Source: a virus. Taken from it: 37,947 nt of DNA. The DNA lies in IMG/VR virus record IMGVR_UViG_3300008450_000146, positions 1 to 37,947 of that record. One strand, given 5' to 3'. Below the pieces are notes generated by a model that did not search any database, was not told the origin of the DNA, and saw nothing but the letters and a program-made list of their open reading frames with translations. Shown here piece by piece: positions 17,386 to 24,319 of this stretch. The first letter of the stretch is position 1; each line of letters opens with the position of its first letter. Position numbers and translations under genes: made by a program.

Positions 17386-18126
17386 ATGAAAGTAGCTCAG
17401 ATTCAAGACATTGGAAACCTCGCAGATGGCAGCGTCATCGGAGAAATGAGGGTCCAAGTCAAGGCAGCGTTCGCTCCCAAAGTGGGCGAAGGGAAGTATG
17501 GTCCATGGAGGGTGCAGGCCTGCATCCTGAAGGACGTCACAGGTGAAGTTCGGGCCTCTTTCTGGGGACCAGACGACATGCAACCGTTGGTTGGTCAGAC
17601 GATCACCATCAAATCCCAAGCCACCACCAAAGGCTTGCAAGGCATCAACGTCCAGTACTCGAAGCATTCAGACACCAACGAACTCAAGGTGACGGACAAG
17701 GCCGCCATCATTGACGACACGCAGGGAGCTGTGCAGGCCTACGCCGCCAACGTGCCGGCGATTCCTCGAGCAGCAGCTCCCCGACCAGCGCAGAGTCCGG
17801 CATCTGCCGGCATCTCCGTTGAGGAAGAAGTGATCCGCCGGGGGCGCCTGTACATGCACTGTTACGCAGCTGCAAAATCCGCTCAGATCAAGATCGAGCA
17901 GTCTTTCGGAACTCTGGCGCCGGAGCACTTTCAGGCACTGGTCAGCAGCCTGTTCATCAGCGCAGACCGGGCTGGCCTACACCAGCACCTGAAGACACCG
18001 ATTGGCCAGACGGCAGCTCCCGCCGCACCGGCACAACCTGAAGCACTCGAGCCTCACGATGAGATTCCCGGCCTTTCCACGGCCAAGAAAGTTCTGAACG
18101 AGTTCGAGGCTGAGACGGGATGGTAG
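17386..18126 (+). CDS. OB-fold single-stranded DNA-binding protein
   Basis: A 246-residue protein. Residues 1-110 form an OB-fold like those of RPA and phage SSBs; the key block is WRVQACILKDVTGEVRASFW (41-60), with the typical KD.TGEV..sFW strand pair. A Pro/Ala-rich linker follows (about 120-140), then a helical region and an acidic C-terminus (DEIPGLSTAKKVLNEFEAETGW). Acidic ends of SSBs usually recruit replication partners. It probably coats ssDNA at the phage fork and leads the replication gene cluster (resolvase, helicase, nuclease). The leader AAACAC-ATGAAAG is shared with the gene at 18636. Confidence 0.75.
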   Translation: MKVAQIQDIGNLADGSVIGEMRVQVKAAFAPKVGEGKYGPWRVQACILKDVTGEVRASFWGPDDMQPLVGQTITIKSQATTKGLQGINVQYSKHSDTNELKVTDKAAIIDDTQGAVQAYAANVPAIPRAAAPRPAQSPASAGISVEEEVIRRGRLYMHCYAAAKSAQIKIEQSFGTLAPEHFQALVSSLFISADRAGLHQHLKTPIGQTAAPAAPAQPEALEPHDEIPGLSTAKKVLNEFEAETGW

Positions 18127-18182
18127 AAGGGATCCTTGCCGTTGTTGTCTTTCTGCTTTTGATGCACCTGCTTCTGAAATGA
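18120..18182 (+). CDS. Twenty-residue membrane peptide
   Basis: ATG 18120 opens a 20-codon frame, MVEGILAVVVFLLLMHLLLK, ending TGA at 18182. Its start overlaps the end of the SSB gene by 7 bases, and its stop overlaps the next gene's ATG (ATGA). It fills the gap between two coupled genes exactly. Apart from Glu3, His16 and Lys20 it is entirely hydrophobic, one membrane helix. No Shine-Dalgarno sequence is apparent; it would depend on coupling. It could also be only a translational bridge. Function is unknown. Confidence 0.45.
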   Translation: MVEGILAVVVFLLLMHLLLK

Positions 18183-18520
18183 ACAGTCGCCAAAAAGGAG
18201 CACGCGGCGAACGCCAGTGGCGTGACGTCCTCCGTGAGGAGGGCTTCACTGCCCGGCGTGGCCAGCAGTTCGCCGGGGGCGCAGACAGCCCAGACGTCAT
18301 CTGCGAGGAACTGGCTGCACTTCACTTTGAGGTGAAATGTGTGCAGTCCCTGAACCTCGAGAGTGCCATCGACCAGGCCAGCAGAGATGCCGGCCAGCTG
18401 AAGGACTGGGTTGTCGCTCACAAGAAAGACAGAAAGCCGTGGCGCGTGACGATCAGCACAGAGCTGTTTTTCAGGCTGCTGCGTGACGGCATGGATGGCT
18501 TGAAGAGGCTGCCAAAGTAA
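18179..18520 (+). CDS. PD-(D/E)XK endonuclease, Holliday-junction-resolvase-like
   Basis: A 113-residue nuclease. KGARGERQWRDVLREEGF (6-23) supplies the N-terminal Glu11. RRGQQFAGGADSPDV (26-40) supplies Asp39. FEVKC (50-54) supplies the Glu51-x-Lys53 pair, completing the E...D...ExK metal-binding site of Hjc-like and phage PD-(D/E)XK nucleases. It probably cuts branched DNA made during replication or recombination before packaging. The start is fixed by the ATGA overlap with the small upstream frame. A 115-base gap containing a conserved hairpin follows. Confidence 0.8.
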   Translation: MNSRQKGARGERQWRDVLREEGFTARRGQQFAGGADSPDVICEELAALHFEVKCVQSLNLESAIDQASRDAGQLKDWVVAHKKDRKPWRVTISTELFFRLLRDGMDGLKRLPK

Positions 18521-18551
18521 TCTGGGACGCCAGATCGGGAACGCCGCCAAG

Positions 18552-18584
18552 TGTCAATGGGCGTGACAGTCAGGAGAGACTGAC
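18552..18584 (+). other. GGYGYGACA + GAGAGA-loop hairpin, copy C
   Basis: GGCGTGACA (18560-18568) is followed by a 5-bp hairpin GTCAG / CTGAC closing a GAGAGA loop (18569-18584). A second possible stem TGTCA / TGACA (18552-18568) competes for the conserved block. Two related copies lie after the capsid gene. Confidence 0.5.
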
Positions 18585-18635
18585 CAGGGGCTGCGCATCT
18601 GTCCAACACGCAGACCAAACCAACAAACCAAACAC

Positions 18636-19085
18636 ATGAAAGAAGATAACTGGTCAGTACAAGAAGCAATTAGTCGCTTAATAAAAGAGCGAGACGAAGC
18701 CCGCACTGAGGTGAAGTGTCTGAAGACAGAGCTGGCTCAGGCCATCTCCGAACGCACGCCGCACGACTACGGGGTGCTCGCAATCCAGCGGGACGATTAC
18801 CGAGAGAGGCTTGGTGTCGCAGCCAAGGAGGTTTTTGAGTTAAAGGCAGAGCTTTTAACCAAAGAGCGTCACATTGAAGATCTTCAAAAAGCTGCTATCA
18901 CAAATCTTACGGCTGCTGTTGCACTTGTTCGACCAGAACCTTCCCGCCTTGAGATCGCTGCCATGCTCGTTGCCGGCAGGTTTTCAGACACGGTATATGT
19001 GACGGAGGTCAAGGGCACTTGGATCAAGTACGCACTTGATGGGGCAGACGCACTCATTGCGGCAGCAAAGGAGGTGACCAAGTGA
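18636..19085 (+). CDS. Hypothetical coiled-coil protein
   Basis: A 149-residue protein. Residues 12-95 form a long charged helix with coiled-coil character (LIKERDEARTEVKCLKTELAQ...). The C-terminal part contains RLEIAAMLVAGR (about 105-116) and ALDGADALIAAAKEV. The latter pair resembles a short tail module found on small phage proteins that carry (L.iAa.lla...a...AdaLi.a); function is unknown. The start context (AAACAC ATGAAAG) copies that of the SSB gene, and it overlaps the next gene's start by 4 bases. It may be an accessory replication or regulatory protein. Confidence 0.6.
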   Translation: MKEDNWSVQEAISRLIKERDEARTEVKCLKTELAQAISERTPHDYGVLAIQRDDYRERLGVAAKEVFELKAELLTKERHIEDLQKAAITNLTAAVALVRPEPSRLEIAAMLVAGRFSDTVYVTEVKGTWIKYALDGADALIAAAKEVTK

Positions 19086-19816
19086 ACATCACCATCAAGA
19101 TCACGCACGTCTCCGGAACCGTCACCGAGGTCAGTATTCCGATGGGCGATTCTGTGGCTGTTTCTATGCCTTCCGCTCCGGTGACCCCTGTCGCACCACA
19201 AGTGGCATCAGAACCCGCCATTCCGGCCGCTGATGAGGGGGACAATTGGCCGAATGATTACGAGATTTTGCATGGCGACTTGCTGCCGGGCAAAAAGCGT
19301 TACGCATCGGTGCAGGACATGCTCGATGGCAAAGAAATTGTCCGCTCGAAACATGCGGAAGAGATAGAAGAAGGGGAGGTAGGAGGGGAAGAAGGGGGAT
19401 GCAAGGGGGAAGAAGGGGAGAAGGAGGGGAAGAGGAAAGAGAAACCAGACCCAGAGCTTGCCGAACTCGAGCGCGAAGCCGAGTTGAACGCCTTGGAGGA
19501 TTCTCGCGACCTTTGCGAAATCGAGTTCCGAACTAAGCAGGGCGCCTACAGGCTCGAGCCGTCATTTGTTCACGACCTCCTGAAGGTGCATGACGACCCG
19601 TTTTTGCGCCGAGAGCTGATCAAGGCCAAGCTATGGCTTGAGGCCCACCCACACAAGGCCAAGTCGATGCGCGGCATGAAGAGCTACATCAACAGCTGGA
19701 TGAACCGTGCCGCTGAAACGCTGGCCTTCCTGCAACACAAAGCCGTTGTGGCGCCTCCCAAAAGACAGGAACCCGGCAGCTTGCTGGCCGCAGCAAAATC
19801 GGAGGTGGGTTGGTAA
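19082..19816 (+). CDS. Putative replisome accessory / helicase-loading protein
   Basis: A 244-residue protein. Residues 1-90 are a beta-rich N-terminal region. Residues about 93-122 are a low-complexity Glu/Gly/Lys linker encoded by a polypurine tract. The C-terminal domain has a long helical region and the block WLEAHPHKAKSMRGMKSYIN (about 181-200) then SWMNRA. A pattern of the form W...np.k..t.rG...fi..Wm.ra is found at the end of phage replisome-organiser or DnaT-like proteins encoded beside a DnaB helicase; this is recalled, not computed. It ends one base into the dnaB N-terminal start (TAATG), suggesting coupled expression and a role in loading that helicase. Confidence 0.5.
   Translation: MNITIKITHVSGTVTEVSIPMGDSVAVSMPSAPVTPVAPQVASEPAIPAADEGDNWPNDYEILHGDLLPGKKRYASVQDMLDGKEIVRSKHAEEIEEGEVGGEEGGCKGEEGEKEGKRKEKPDPELAELEREAELNALEDSRDLCEIEFRTKQGAYRLEPSFVHDLLKVHDDPFLRRELIKAKLWLEAHPHKAKSMRGMKSYINSWMNRAAETLAFLQHKAVVAPPKRQEPGSLLAAAKSEVGW
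19357..19443 (+). repeat. Interrupted polypurine tract within coding sequence
   Basis: Almost all bases from 19357 to 19443 are A or G, with GGGG/GGGGG runs and only a few pyrimidines. It encodes the Glu/Gly/Lys-rich linker. Triplex or G-quadruplex formation is possible. Confidence 0.6.
19801..19807 (+). promoter_or_regulatory. Ribosome binding site for the dnaB N-terminal half
   Basis: GGAGGTG lies 8 bases before ATG 19816. This supports that start over the in-frame TTG at 19810. Confidence 0.55.
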
Positions 19817-20472
19817 TGGAAATCCCAAAAGCCACCGAGAGTGAGCGTGGGATTGCCTCCATTGCGCTCAATCATCCGACCACGCTGCTCAACAAAATCA
19901 CGGAGCAGAAGTTCAGCACCGCTGACATCCTGGACCCAACGAGCCGAGCTATCGTTGAGACAATTCTGGATCAGACATCCCGGAACGCCAGCTGTGACGT
20001 TCGGGTGTTGTACGAGAAATTGCGCGAGCGTCTTCCAGAGATCCAGTTTTACCAGCTCACAGAGATGTACACGCTCATGCCGCTTGAGGGCTGTCTGCCG
20101 GAGTTGCTCGAGCTGGTGAAGAACGCGGCGAAGCGCAGGGCATTGCTGATGGTAATGCAGCAGGCCTTGGTGAAGATTGCTGCGGCCGACATCCAGACCC
20201 CAGAGTTGGTCAACGAGGTTGCCATGAAGGTGGACGGCATCCAGACAGAGCTGATGCCCCCGCAGGTTGCGGACACCAAGAAGCTCCTGCTCGATGCGAT
20301 GGATCGTTATCAGACTGGTGACGATGCCACGCAAAGAATCAAGACAGGTTACGACAAAATTGATAACCTGACCCCAATCCGCCTTGGCGATTTCCTTGTC
20401 ATCGGCGGAGAAACGAAAAGTGGAAAAACAATGCTGGCACTAAACATCATAGCAAATCTTATCTCCGAATGA
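19816..20472 (+). CDS. dnaB: DnaB-type replicative helicase, N-terminal half (split gene)
   Basis: A 218-residue protein. Residues 1-150 match the helical N-terminal domain of DnaB, followed by the linker helix and the start of the RecA-like motor: RIKTGYDKIDNLTPIRLGDF (174-193), then Walker A GETKSGKT (198-205) and the helix after it, MLALNIIANLISE. It stops there (TGA 20470-20472), before Walker B and all other motor motifs. The missing part is encoded 2.1 kb downstream at 22590-23180. Alignment with ordinary DnaB (ALNIAENVAIN|EGKPVLFFSLEM) shows that the next expected residue is the first residue of that gene. Alone it could bind nucleotide but not hydrolyse it. The stop overlaps the next gene's ATG. 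Confidence 0.85.
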   Translation: MEIPKATESERGIASIALNHPTTLLNKITEQKFSTADILDPTSRAIVETILDQTSRNASCDVRVLYEKLRERLPEIQFYQLTEMYTLMPLEGCLPELLELVKNAAKRRALLMVMQQALVKIAAADIQTPELVNEVAMKVDGIQTELMPPQVADTKKLLLDAMDRYQTGDDATQRIKTGYDKIDNLTPIRLGDFLVIGGETKSGKTMLALNIIANLISE

Positions 20473-20807
20473 AAATCACCTTTGTAAACCTCACCCCGTA
20501 TGCCATCAAAGTTGGAGGCATGGAGCCAATCGCTCCGTCCGGCAATGTGGCCCGTCTGAATGCTCAGACAGTCCAAACAGCCCAGATTGAAGGAATCCCG
20601 ATCCTCGAAACATTCATCAACGGCGTCACCGGCGTCCCGCCCAAAGAACCCGGAACCATGTTCATCGTGCCGGCACTAGTTCGGCAGGCATTCCCGTTGC
20701 GCCGGGATCTGCTGAGTCCCGCAAAACTGGTCAGAGACAAATCCGGCATGGTGCTGGGCTGCCTTGGCCTTGAGGTAAATCCTGAAACTCCTACCGCTAC
20801 GGAATGA
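20469..20807 (+). CDS. Conserved phage protein of unknown function
   Basis: A 112-residue protein: MKITFVNLTPYAIKVGG, then PSGNVARLN (24-32), GVTGVPPKEPGTMFIVPALV (52-71) and LSPAKLVRDKSGMVLGCLGL (82-101). The order NLTPHA...PSG.vaR...G...gVtGlP...pGt.yIVsalV...R.D...P..lvRd..G.v.Gc.gl is a widespread family in phages and prophages, with no known function. It is the first gene of the cassette that separates the two dnaB halves. Its ATG lies inside the stop of the N-terminal half (ATGA), so no non-coding junction sequence exists here. Confidence 0.75.
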   Translation: MKITFVNLTPYAIKVGGMEPIAPSGNVARLNAQTVQTAQIEGIPILETFINGVTGVPPKEPGTMFIVPALVRQAFPLRRDLLSPAKLVRDKSGMVLGCLGLEVNPETPTATE

Positions 20808-21298
20808 AAGCCATCGGACTTAAATCAGACAACGTGAAACACATCGGACTGATTGGCCTGGCTGGCTCCGGAAAGGACACGGCAGCCAAAGCGCTTATCA
20901 AGCTGGGCTACTGCCGCATGGCTTTTGCTGACGAGCTGAAGGATCTGGCTTTCGAGTTTGGCTGGAACGGAGAAAAGGACGAAGCTGGCAGAAGGCTCCT
21001 GCAAGAGCTGGGCATGGCCGGTAGGCGCTACTTTCCGGGCATCTGGATTCAGCACGTTGCTTGGAAAATTGCACCAAATGGGCCGCCTGTTGTCTTCACT
21101 GATGTTCGTTTCCAAAACGAAGCGAACTTTGTCAGACACAAAGGAGGCATCGTTGTCAGGATTGTCAGGCCCGGACAAGTTGCGGGCGAACACGAATCAG
21201 AGCTAAACCAAAGCGAGATTGCTGCCGACTACGAAGTAGTCAACGATGGCAGCATTGAAGACCTACACCAAAAAATAGCACAGCTTACCAACCTATGA
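20804..21298 (+). CDS. Deoxynucleoside monophosphate kinase
   Basis: A 164-residue P-loop kinase. Walker A is GLAGSGKDT (18-26). The middle carries the lid and substrate region (RRLLQELGMAGRRYFPGIW), and VVFTDVRFQNEANFVRHKGG (97-116) is the block typical of phage dNMP kinases (T4 gp1 type). It phosphorylates dNMPs, probably those released by host DNA breakdown, to dNDPs for phage DNA synthesis. It overlaps both neighbours by 4 bases (ATGA). It lies within the dnaB-splitting cassette. Confidence 0.85.
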   Translation: MKAIGLKSDNVKHIGLIGLAGSGKDTAAKALIKLGYCRMAFADELKDLAFEFGWNGEKDEAGRRLLQELGMAGRRYFPGIWIQHVAWKIAPNGPPVVFTDVRFQNEANFVRHKGGIVVRIVRPGQVAGEHESELNQSEIAADYEVVNDGSIEDLHQKIAQLTNL

Positions 21299-22068
21299 GA
21301 ACAGACCTACGCGAAGGAATACCGATGGACGTTTACCGTTTGGCGCACGGCCTATCTAAGCATGAGTTCGACAACTTTATGAAGTCGCCGGCGGAGTACC
21401 AGTTCCGCAAGAAGCAGCCATGGAAGCCAAGCAGGGAAGCTGTGCTGGGAACGCTGATCCACAGCTGGGTGCTAGAGGACAGAGTTGATTTTGCAGTTGG
21501 CCCGGACGTGGACAAGCGAACCAAAGCCGGCAAGGAGGAGTGGGCCTTGTTTTGTGAGAACAACATCGGCAAGGAGATCGTGACCAATGAGGAGTACGGC
21601 CGGATCACTGGCGCCTACACTTCTGCGAAGGTGCTTTTGCAGGACGTCAGGATCGACCACGTTGAGGCCTCGATGTTCTGGGAACGCAGCGGCGTTCAAT
21701 GCAAGGGGCGTCCAGACATCATCGGGACAATCAACGAAAAGCCCGTCATCGTGGACCTGAAGACAACTTCGGACTTCTACTCGTTCGACCGAAAATTTTG
21801 GAGCTTCGGATACGATGTTCAGGCTGCGTGGTACGCCTATGGGCTGAAGCAGATCTGGGGCGTGGATGTGGATTTCTGGTTTTTGGTGACAGACACCGAG
21901 CAGCCACACTTCGCACAGTTTGTCTTACTAGGCTCAGACGCCATGGAAGCAGCTCAGGAAAAAATCGAAGACCACATCGACCATTTCGCTGAGTGCGAGA
22001 AAAAGGATTTCTGGCCCGGCCCGCTGAAGCACCGGATTCTTGGACTCAGACAATGGCAAAGTTCGTAG
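21295..22068 (+). CDS. PD-(D/E)XK exonuclease, RecE/RecB-like (DUF3799-type)
   Basis: A 257-residue nuclease. AVLGTLIHSWVLED (49-62) supplies His56 of motif I. CKGRPDIIG (136-144) supplies Asp141. VIVDLKTTSD (151-160) supplies Asp154-x-Lys156. QAAWYAYGL (about 175-183) is the QxxxY motif of RecB/RecE-family nucleases. It probably degrades or resects double-stranded DNA during recombination or host DNA turnover. The start is the ATGA overlap; a second Met at residue 11 is also possible. It is in the cassette between the dnaB halves, next to the kinase that could recycle its products. Confidence 0.85.
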   Translation: MRTDLREGIPMDVYRLAHGLSKHEFDNFMKSPAEYQFRKKQPWKPSREAVLGTLIHSWVLEDRVDFAVGPDVDKRTKAGKEEWALFCENNIGKEIVTNEEYGRITGAYTSAKVLLQDVRIDHVEASMFWERSGVQCKGRPDIIGTINEKPVIVDLKTTSDFYSFDRKFWSFGYDVQAAWYAYGLKQIWGVDVDFWFLVTDTEQPHFAQFVLLGSDAMEAAQEKIEDHIDHFAECEKKDFWPGPLKHRILGLRQWQSS

Positions 22069-22337
22069 CCATCCGGCGCACAACTGTCGCTGACCACATT
22101 CGGCACCTCCCACGGCCAAAAATTGTCCAGGAGGTGCTGTTTGTTGGCGACAAAGACACCTGTTTTGAGGTGATCGAAAAAGAATCGCTAAAGCCTGCGA
22201 ACCAATCGACCGACCAGATAACAGTGGACCTTGTCGTCACGCGGTTTGACGGACATAAGTCCCACAATTCAAAAGAAATACGAAAAAATGCCGGCATACG
22301 AAACCCCCGACCAAAAACAAATCAGATACCTCTATGA
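22053..22337 (+). CDS. Hypothetical protein
   Basis: A 94-residue protein starting MAKFVAIRRTTVADHIRHLP. I recognise no family. The first 65 residues look like a small alpha/beta fold; the end is basic (KSHNSKEIRKNAGIRNPRPKTNQ). It overlaps the nuclease by 16 bases and the next gene by 50. It is accepted as a gene because otherwise about 220 bases of an otherwise gene-packed cassette would be empty. The basic tail within the overlap may be less constrained. Confidence 0.5.
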   Translation: MAKFVAIRRTTVADHIRHLPRPKIVQEVLFVGDKDTCFEVIEKESLKPANQSTDQITVDLVVTRFDGHKSHNSKEIRKNAGIRNPRPKTNQIPL

Positions 22338-22608
22338 CAAGCTCGAGTTTGTCGAGAATTGGTATCGCAAGAATTGGGTGCGCAAACTGAACTGGGTTGT
22401 CCTTGGAAGCAATGGCTTCGCTTGGACGGTGATGAGCGAGTTCGGAGACAACCAACCCGCTGCGGAGAACTACTTCCTTCACAACGTGGAGAACGCGAAG
22501 AGCTGCAATGGCCCACTTAAAAACTTCCGCTTGGAGAAGCGTGTGGGTGTCATTCAGATTGCCGAGGAAATTGAAATGGAGTGCGAGACATGGGAACAGG
22601 AATCCTAA
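22288..22608 (+). CDS. Hypothetical protein, last gene of the dnaB-splitting cassette
   Basis: A 106-residue protein starting MPAYETPDQKQIRYLYDKLE. It has several Trp, Tyr and Glu residues in probable helices (FVENWYRKNWVRKLNWVV) and an acidic end (EIEMECETWEQES). I recognise no family. The open frame reaches back to 22231, but MPAYE is the first natural start outside the core of the upstream gene. Its last 19 bases overlap the dnaB C-terminal half, so the right boundary of the cassette is also coding on both sides. Confidence 0.55.
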   Translation: MPAYETPDQKQIRYLYDKLEFVENWYRKNWVRKLNWVVLGSNGFAWTVMSEFGDNQPAAENYFLHNVENAKSCNGPLKNFRLEKRVGVIQIAEEIEMECETWEQES

Positions 22609-23180
22609 TCATTTCGCTGGAGATGCCGGCCAGCCAGATCATCGACCGGCTTGTTGCCCGGCTTGGTAACGTGAGTCTCCGGGCCTTGGCCGAGGGCGTG
22701 AAGACACAGGGAGACATCGAGGGTGTCCACCGGGCTGTCACCAAGATTCACAACTCGAACATTGTTGTCCGGGATGACCTGTACGACATTGCGAGCATTG
22801 CGGCCACCGCTCGAGCCATGGCCAAAAGTCCAACCGGCCTGAAGGTGCTCATGGTTGACTACATCCAACTGGTCCGCTGCGATTTGGGGCGCGAGGGCAC
22901 CCGTGAGCGTGAGGTTGCCGAGGTGTCCCGTTCCTTGCGTTTGCTGGGGCTGGAGTTGGGTTGTCTGGTGATTTCAATTACCCAACTCAACGAGCAGGGG
23001 AAGGCCCGCGAAAGCCGCGCCATCCAACAGGACGCCACCTGTATCATGGCCATCAAGCTGGATGAGGAGGAGGGATCCGAACTTCGGACAATCTCCATCC
23101 CCTACCAGCGGAACGGCCCTTGTGGCGTTCAGACAACACTCAGATTCAACGGCCGCACGGCCAGCTTTTTACCTCAATGA
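22590..23180 (+). CDS. dnaB: DnaB-type replicative helicase, C-terminal half (split gene)
   Basis: A 196-residue protein holding the rest of the RecA-like motor: IISLEMP (7-13) with the catalytic Glu11, Walker B LKVLMVDYIQL (84-94), ISITQLNEQGKARESRAIQQ (128-147) covering the sensor and DNA-binding loop region, and PYQRNGPCG (171-179) with the arginine-finger region. No Walker A is present; it lies in the gene at 19816. ATG 22590 is chosen because GGAG lies 8 bases upstream and because it makes the joined halves (218+196 residues) collinear with DnaB with no gap. A GTG at 22581 would add three residues. Assembly of the two polypeptides into a working hexamer is the simplest explanation. Confidence 0.85.
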   Translation: MGTGILIISLEMPASQIIDRLVARLGNVSLRALAEGVKTQGDIEGVHRAVTKIHNSNIVVRDDLYDIASIAATARAMAKSPTGLKVLMVDYIQLVRCDLGREGTREREVAEVSRSLRLLGLELGCLVISITQLNEQGKARESRAIQQDATCIMAIKLDEEEGSELRTISIPYQRNGPCGVQTTLRFNGRTASFLPQ

Positions 23181-23392
23181 ACACACCCAACAAAAAAGAC
23201 GAAGCAAGGGCCACGAAGGCAGCAAAGACACTTTGCGAGATCATGGCCAATTACGAACTCAGATGCGCTCAATTCCAGATGCAGGTGGACAACGGTCCAT
23301 TTGAGGGGATGAAGTTCGTTGTGACCATCGAAGCAATAGACCCCTCCTGTCTGTGCGAAAACTGTCTGAACGAAGAAAGGGACGCCGAATGA
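23177..23392 (+). CDS. Small hypothetical protein with a cysteine pair
   Basis: A 71-residue protein starting MNTPNKKDEARATKAAKTLC. A helix of about 30 residues is followed by a beta-prone segment (FEGMKFVVTIEAID) and an acidic end with three Cys (PSCLCENCLNE) that could hold a metal. I do not recognise it. The ATG overlaps the dnaB stop (ATGA), and its stop overlaps the next start the same way. Confidence 0.6.
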   Translation: MNTPNKKDEARATKAAKTLCEIMANYELRCAQFQMQVDNGPFEGMKFVVTIEAIDPSCLCENCLNEERDAE

Positions 23393-23634
23393 ACTGCCTT
23401 TCATGCGAAGTGATGATGCCGGAGCTGGAAAACCAGCTTGCTCGGATCAGACAGGACTACAGCCAGCTTCTGTTCATCCGGGATCGCTTGCTGGCCGAGC
23501 GTGAAATGGCTATCAAGGTTTCCAAGATGCTGCTCGAACTACTCGAGGCCCCGCAGGGATCCGAGTTCAACTACGAGGTAGCCAAGACCTGTCTAAAACA
23601 GCTGGAAGACAGACAGAAAGGGGGCGCGGAATGA
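23389..23634 (+). CDS. Small coiled-coil protein
   Basis: An 81-residue protein: MNCLSCEVMMPELENQLARI and then continuous charged helix to the end. A CxxC at residues 3-6 precedes the helix. ATGA overlaps at both ends show that it belongs to a tightly packed early transcript. No family is recognised. Confidence 0.6.
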   Translation: MNCLSCEVMMPELENQLARIRQDYSQLLFIRDRLLAEREMAIKVSKMLLELLEAPQGSEFNYEVAKTCLKQLEDRQKGGAE

Positions 23635-23819
23635 CTTGGAGAGATAAATACATGCGAGATCCAGAACTAGCTGACTCGATTATCAAGGCGCTCAGAGAAG
23701 AGTTAAAAGAAGCCGAAAAACGTGCTGAGATGCTGCAACTTGCGTTGGAACGAATTGTCAACTTTGACCACTGGTCAACGTACAAAATAAGAGAAGAGGC
23801 ACGGGAGGCTCTAAAATGA
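23631..23819 (+). CDS. Small helical protein
   Basis: A 62-residue protein, MTWRDKYMRDPELADSIIKA, then a coiled-coil-like helix (LREELKEAEKRAEMLQLALERI) and a short end. ATGA overlaps on both sides. No family is recognised; it resembles other small helical phage proteins of early regions. Confidence 0.6.
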   Translation: MTWRDKYMRDPELADSIIKALREELKEAEKRAEMLQLALERIVNFDHWSTYKIREEAREALK

Positions 23820-24319
23820 GATTTGCTGCACAAAAAACTTTGGGGATGCAGGACATTTTGCCAGCCAACGGCACTGTCTACATGCCCAACATGGACAACA
23901 AGCTGGGTTCCATGATGCAGGCCCTGAAGGACTGGGAAAAAAGACGAGGCCTCTCGATGTCTTTCAGAAGCAAGTTCATTGCCACCAAAGCAAAGCTCGA
24001 GCAGAAACAGAGCGAGGAACCAAAAGCTCCTAAAGAACCAACACCAAAAGTCCGACCAATCACTGTGCCACGGGATCGAAAAAAGCCGGGGCGCAAGCCA
24101 ACACTCAGTGAACAAGAAAGAAAGGAACGAAAAAATGAATGGAACCGCAACTACCGAAAAACTTATAACGCTCAAGCATGCCAGCGCTCACGGGAGTGGA
24201 GAGCAAAACAAAGTCCAGAGCAAAGGGCCGCTCAGCTCCAACGAGTCAAAGACTGGAAAGCCCGCCAGCGAGAAAAGAGAATTCTGGATAACCAGACGGG
24301 AAGCGTGCGCGGTTCTTGA
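23816..24319 (+). CDS. Basic protein with WRAKQ-type repeats
   Basis: A 167-residue protein. The first 60 residues include LGSMMQALKDWEKRRGL. A Pro/Lys-rich linker (EEPKAPKEPTPKVRP) follows, then a strongly basic helical part with two diverged repeats, NEWNRNYRKTYNAQACQRSREWRAKQSPEQRAAQLQ and RVKDWKARQREK (shown in part). This type of Arg/Lys/Gln/Trp repeat occurs in DNA-binding phage proteins. Its last 185 bases are also read in another frame by the helix-turn-helix gene. The repeat pattern in this frame suggests the overlap is real coding here. Confidence 0.55.
   Translation: MRFAAQKTLGMQDILPANGTVYMPNMDNKLGSMMQALKDWEKRRGLSMSFRSKFIATKAKLEQKQSEEPKAPKEPTPKVRPITVPRDRKKPGRKPTLSEQERKERKNEWNRNYRKTYNAQACQRSREWRAKQSPEQRAAQLQRVKDWKARQREKRILDNQTGSVRGS

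Noticed and set aside
20470-22589. Intron or intein interrupting dnaB
   Set aside because: Both junctions lie inside overlapping coding sequence; there is no intein N- or C-terminal motif on either half, no intron core can fit, and each half has its own start and stop.
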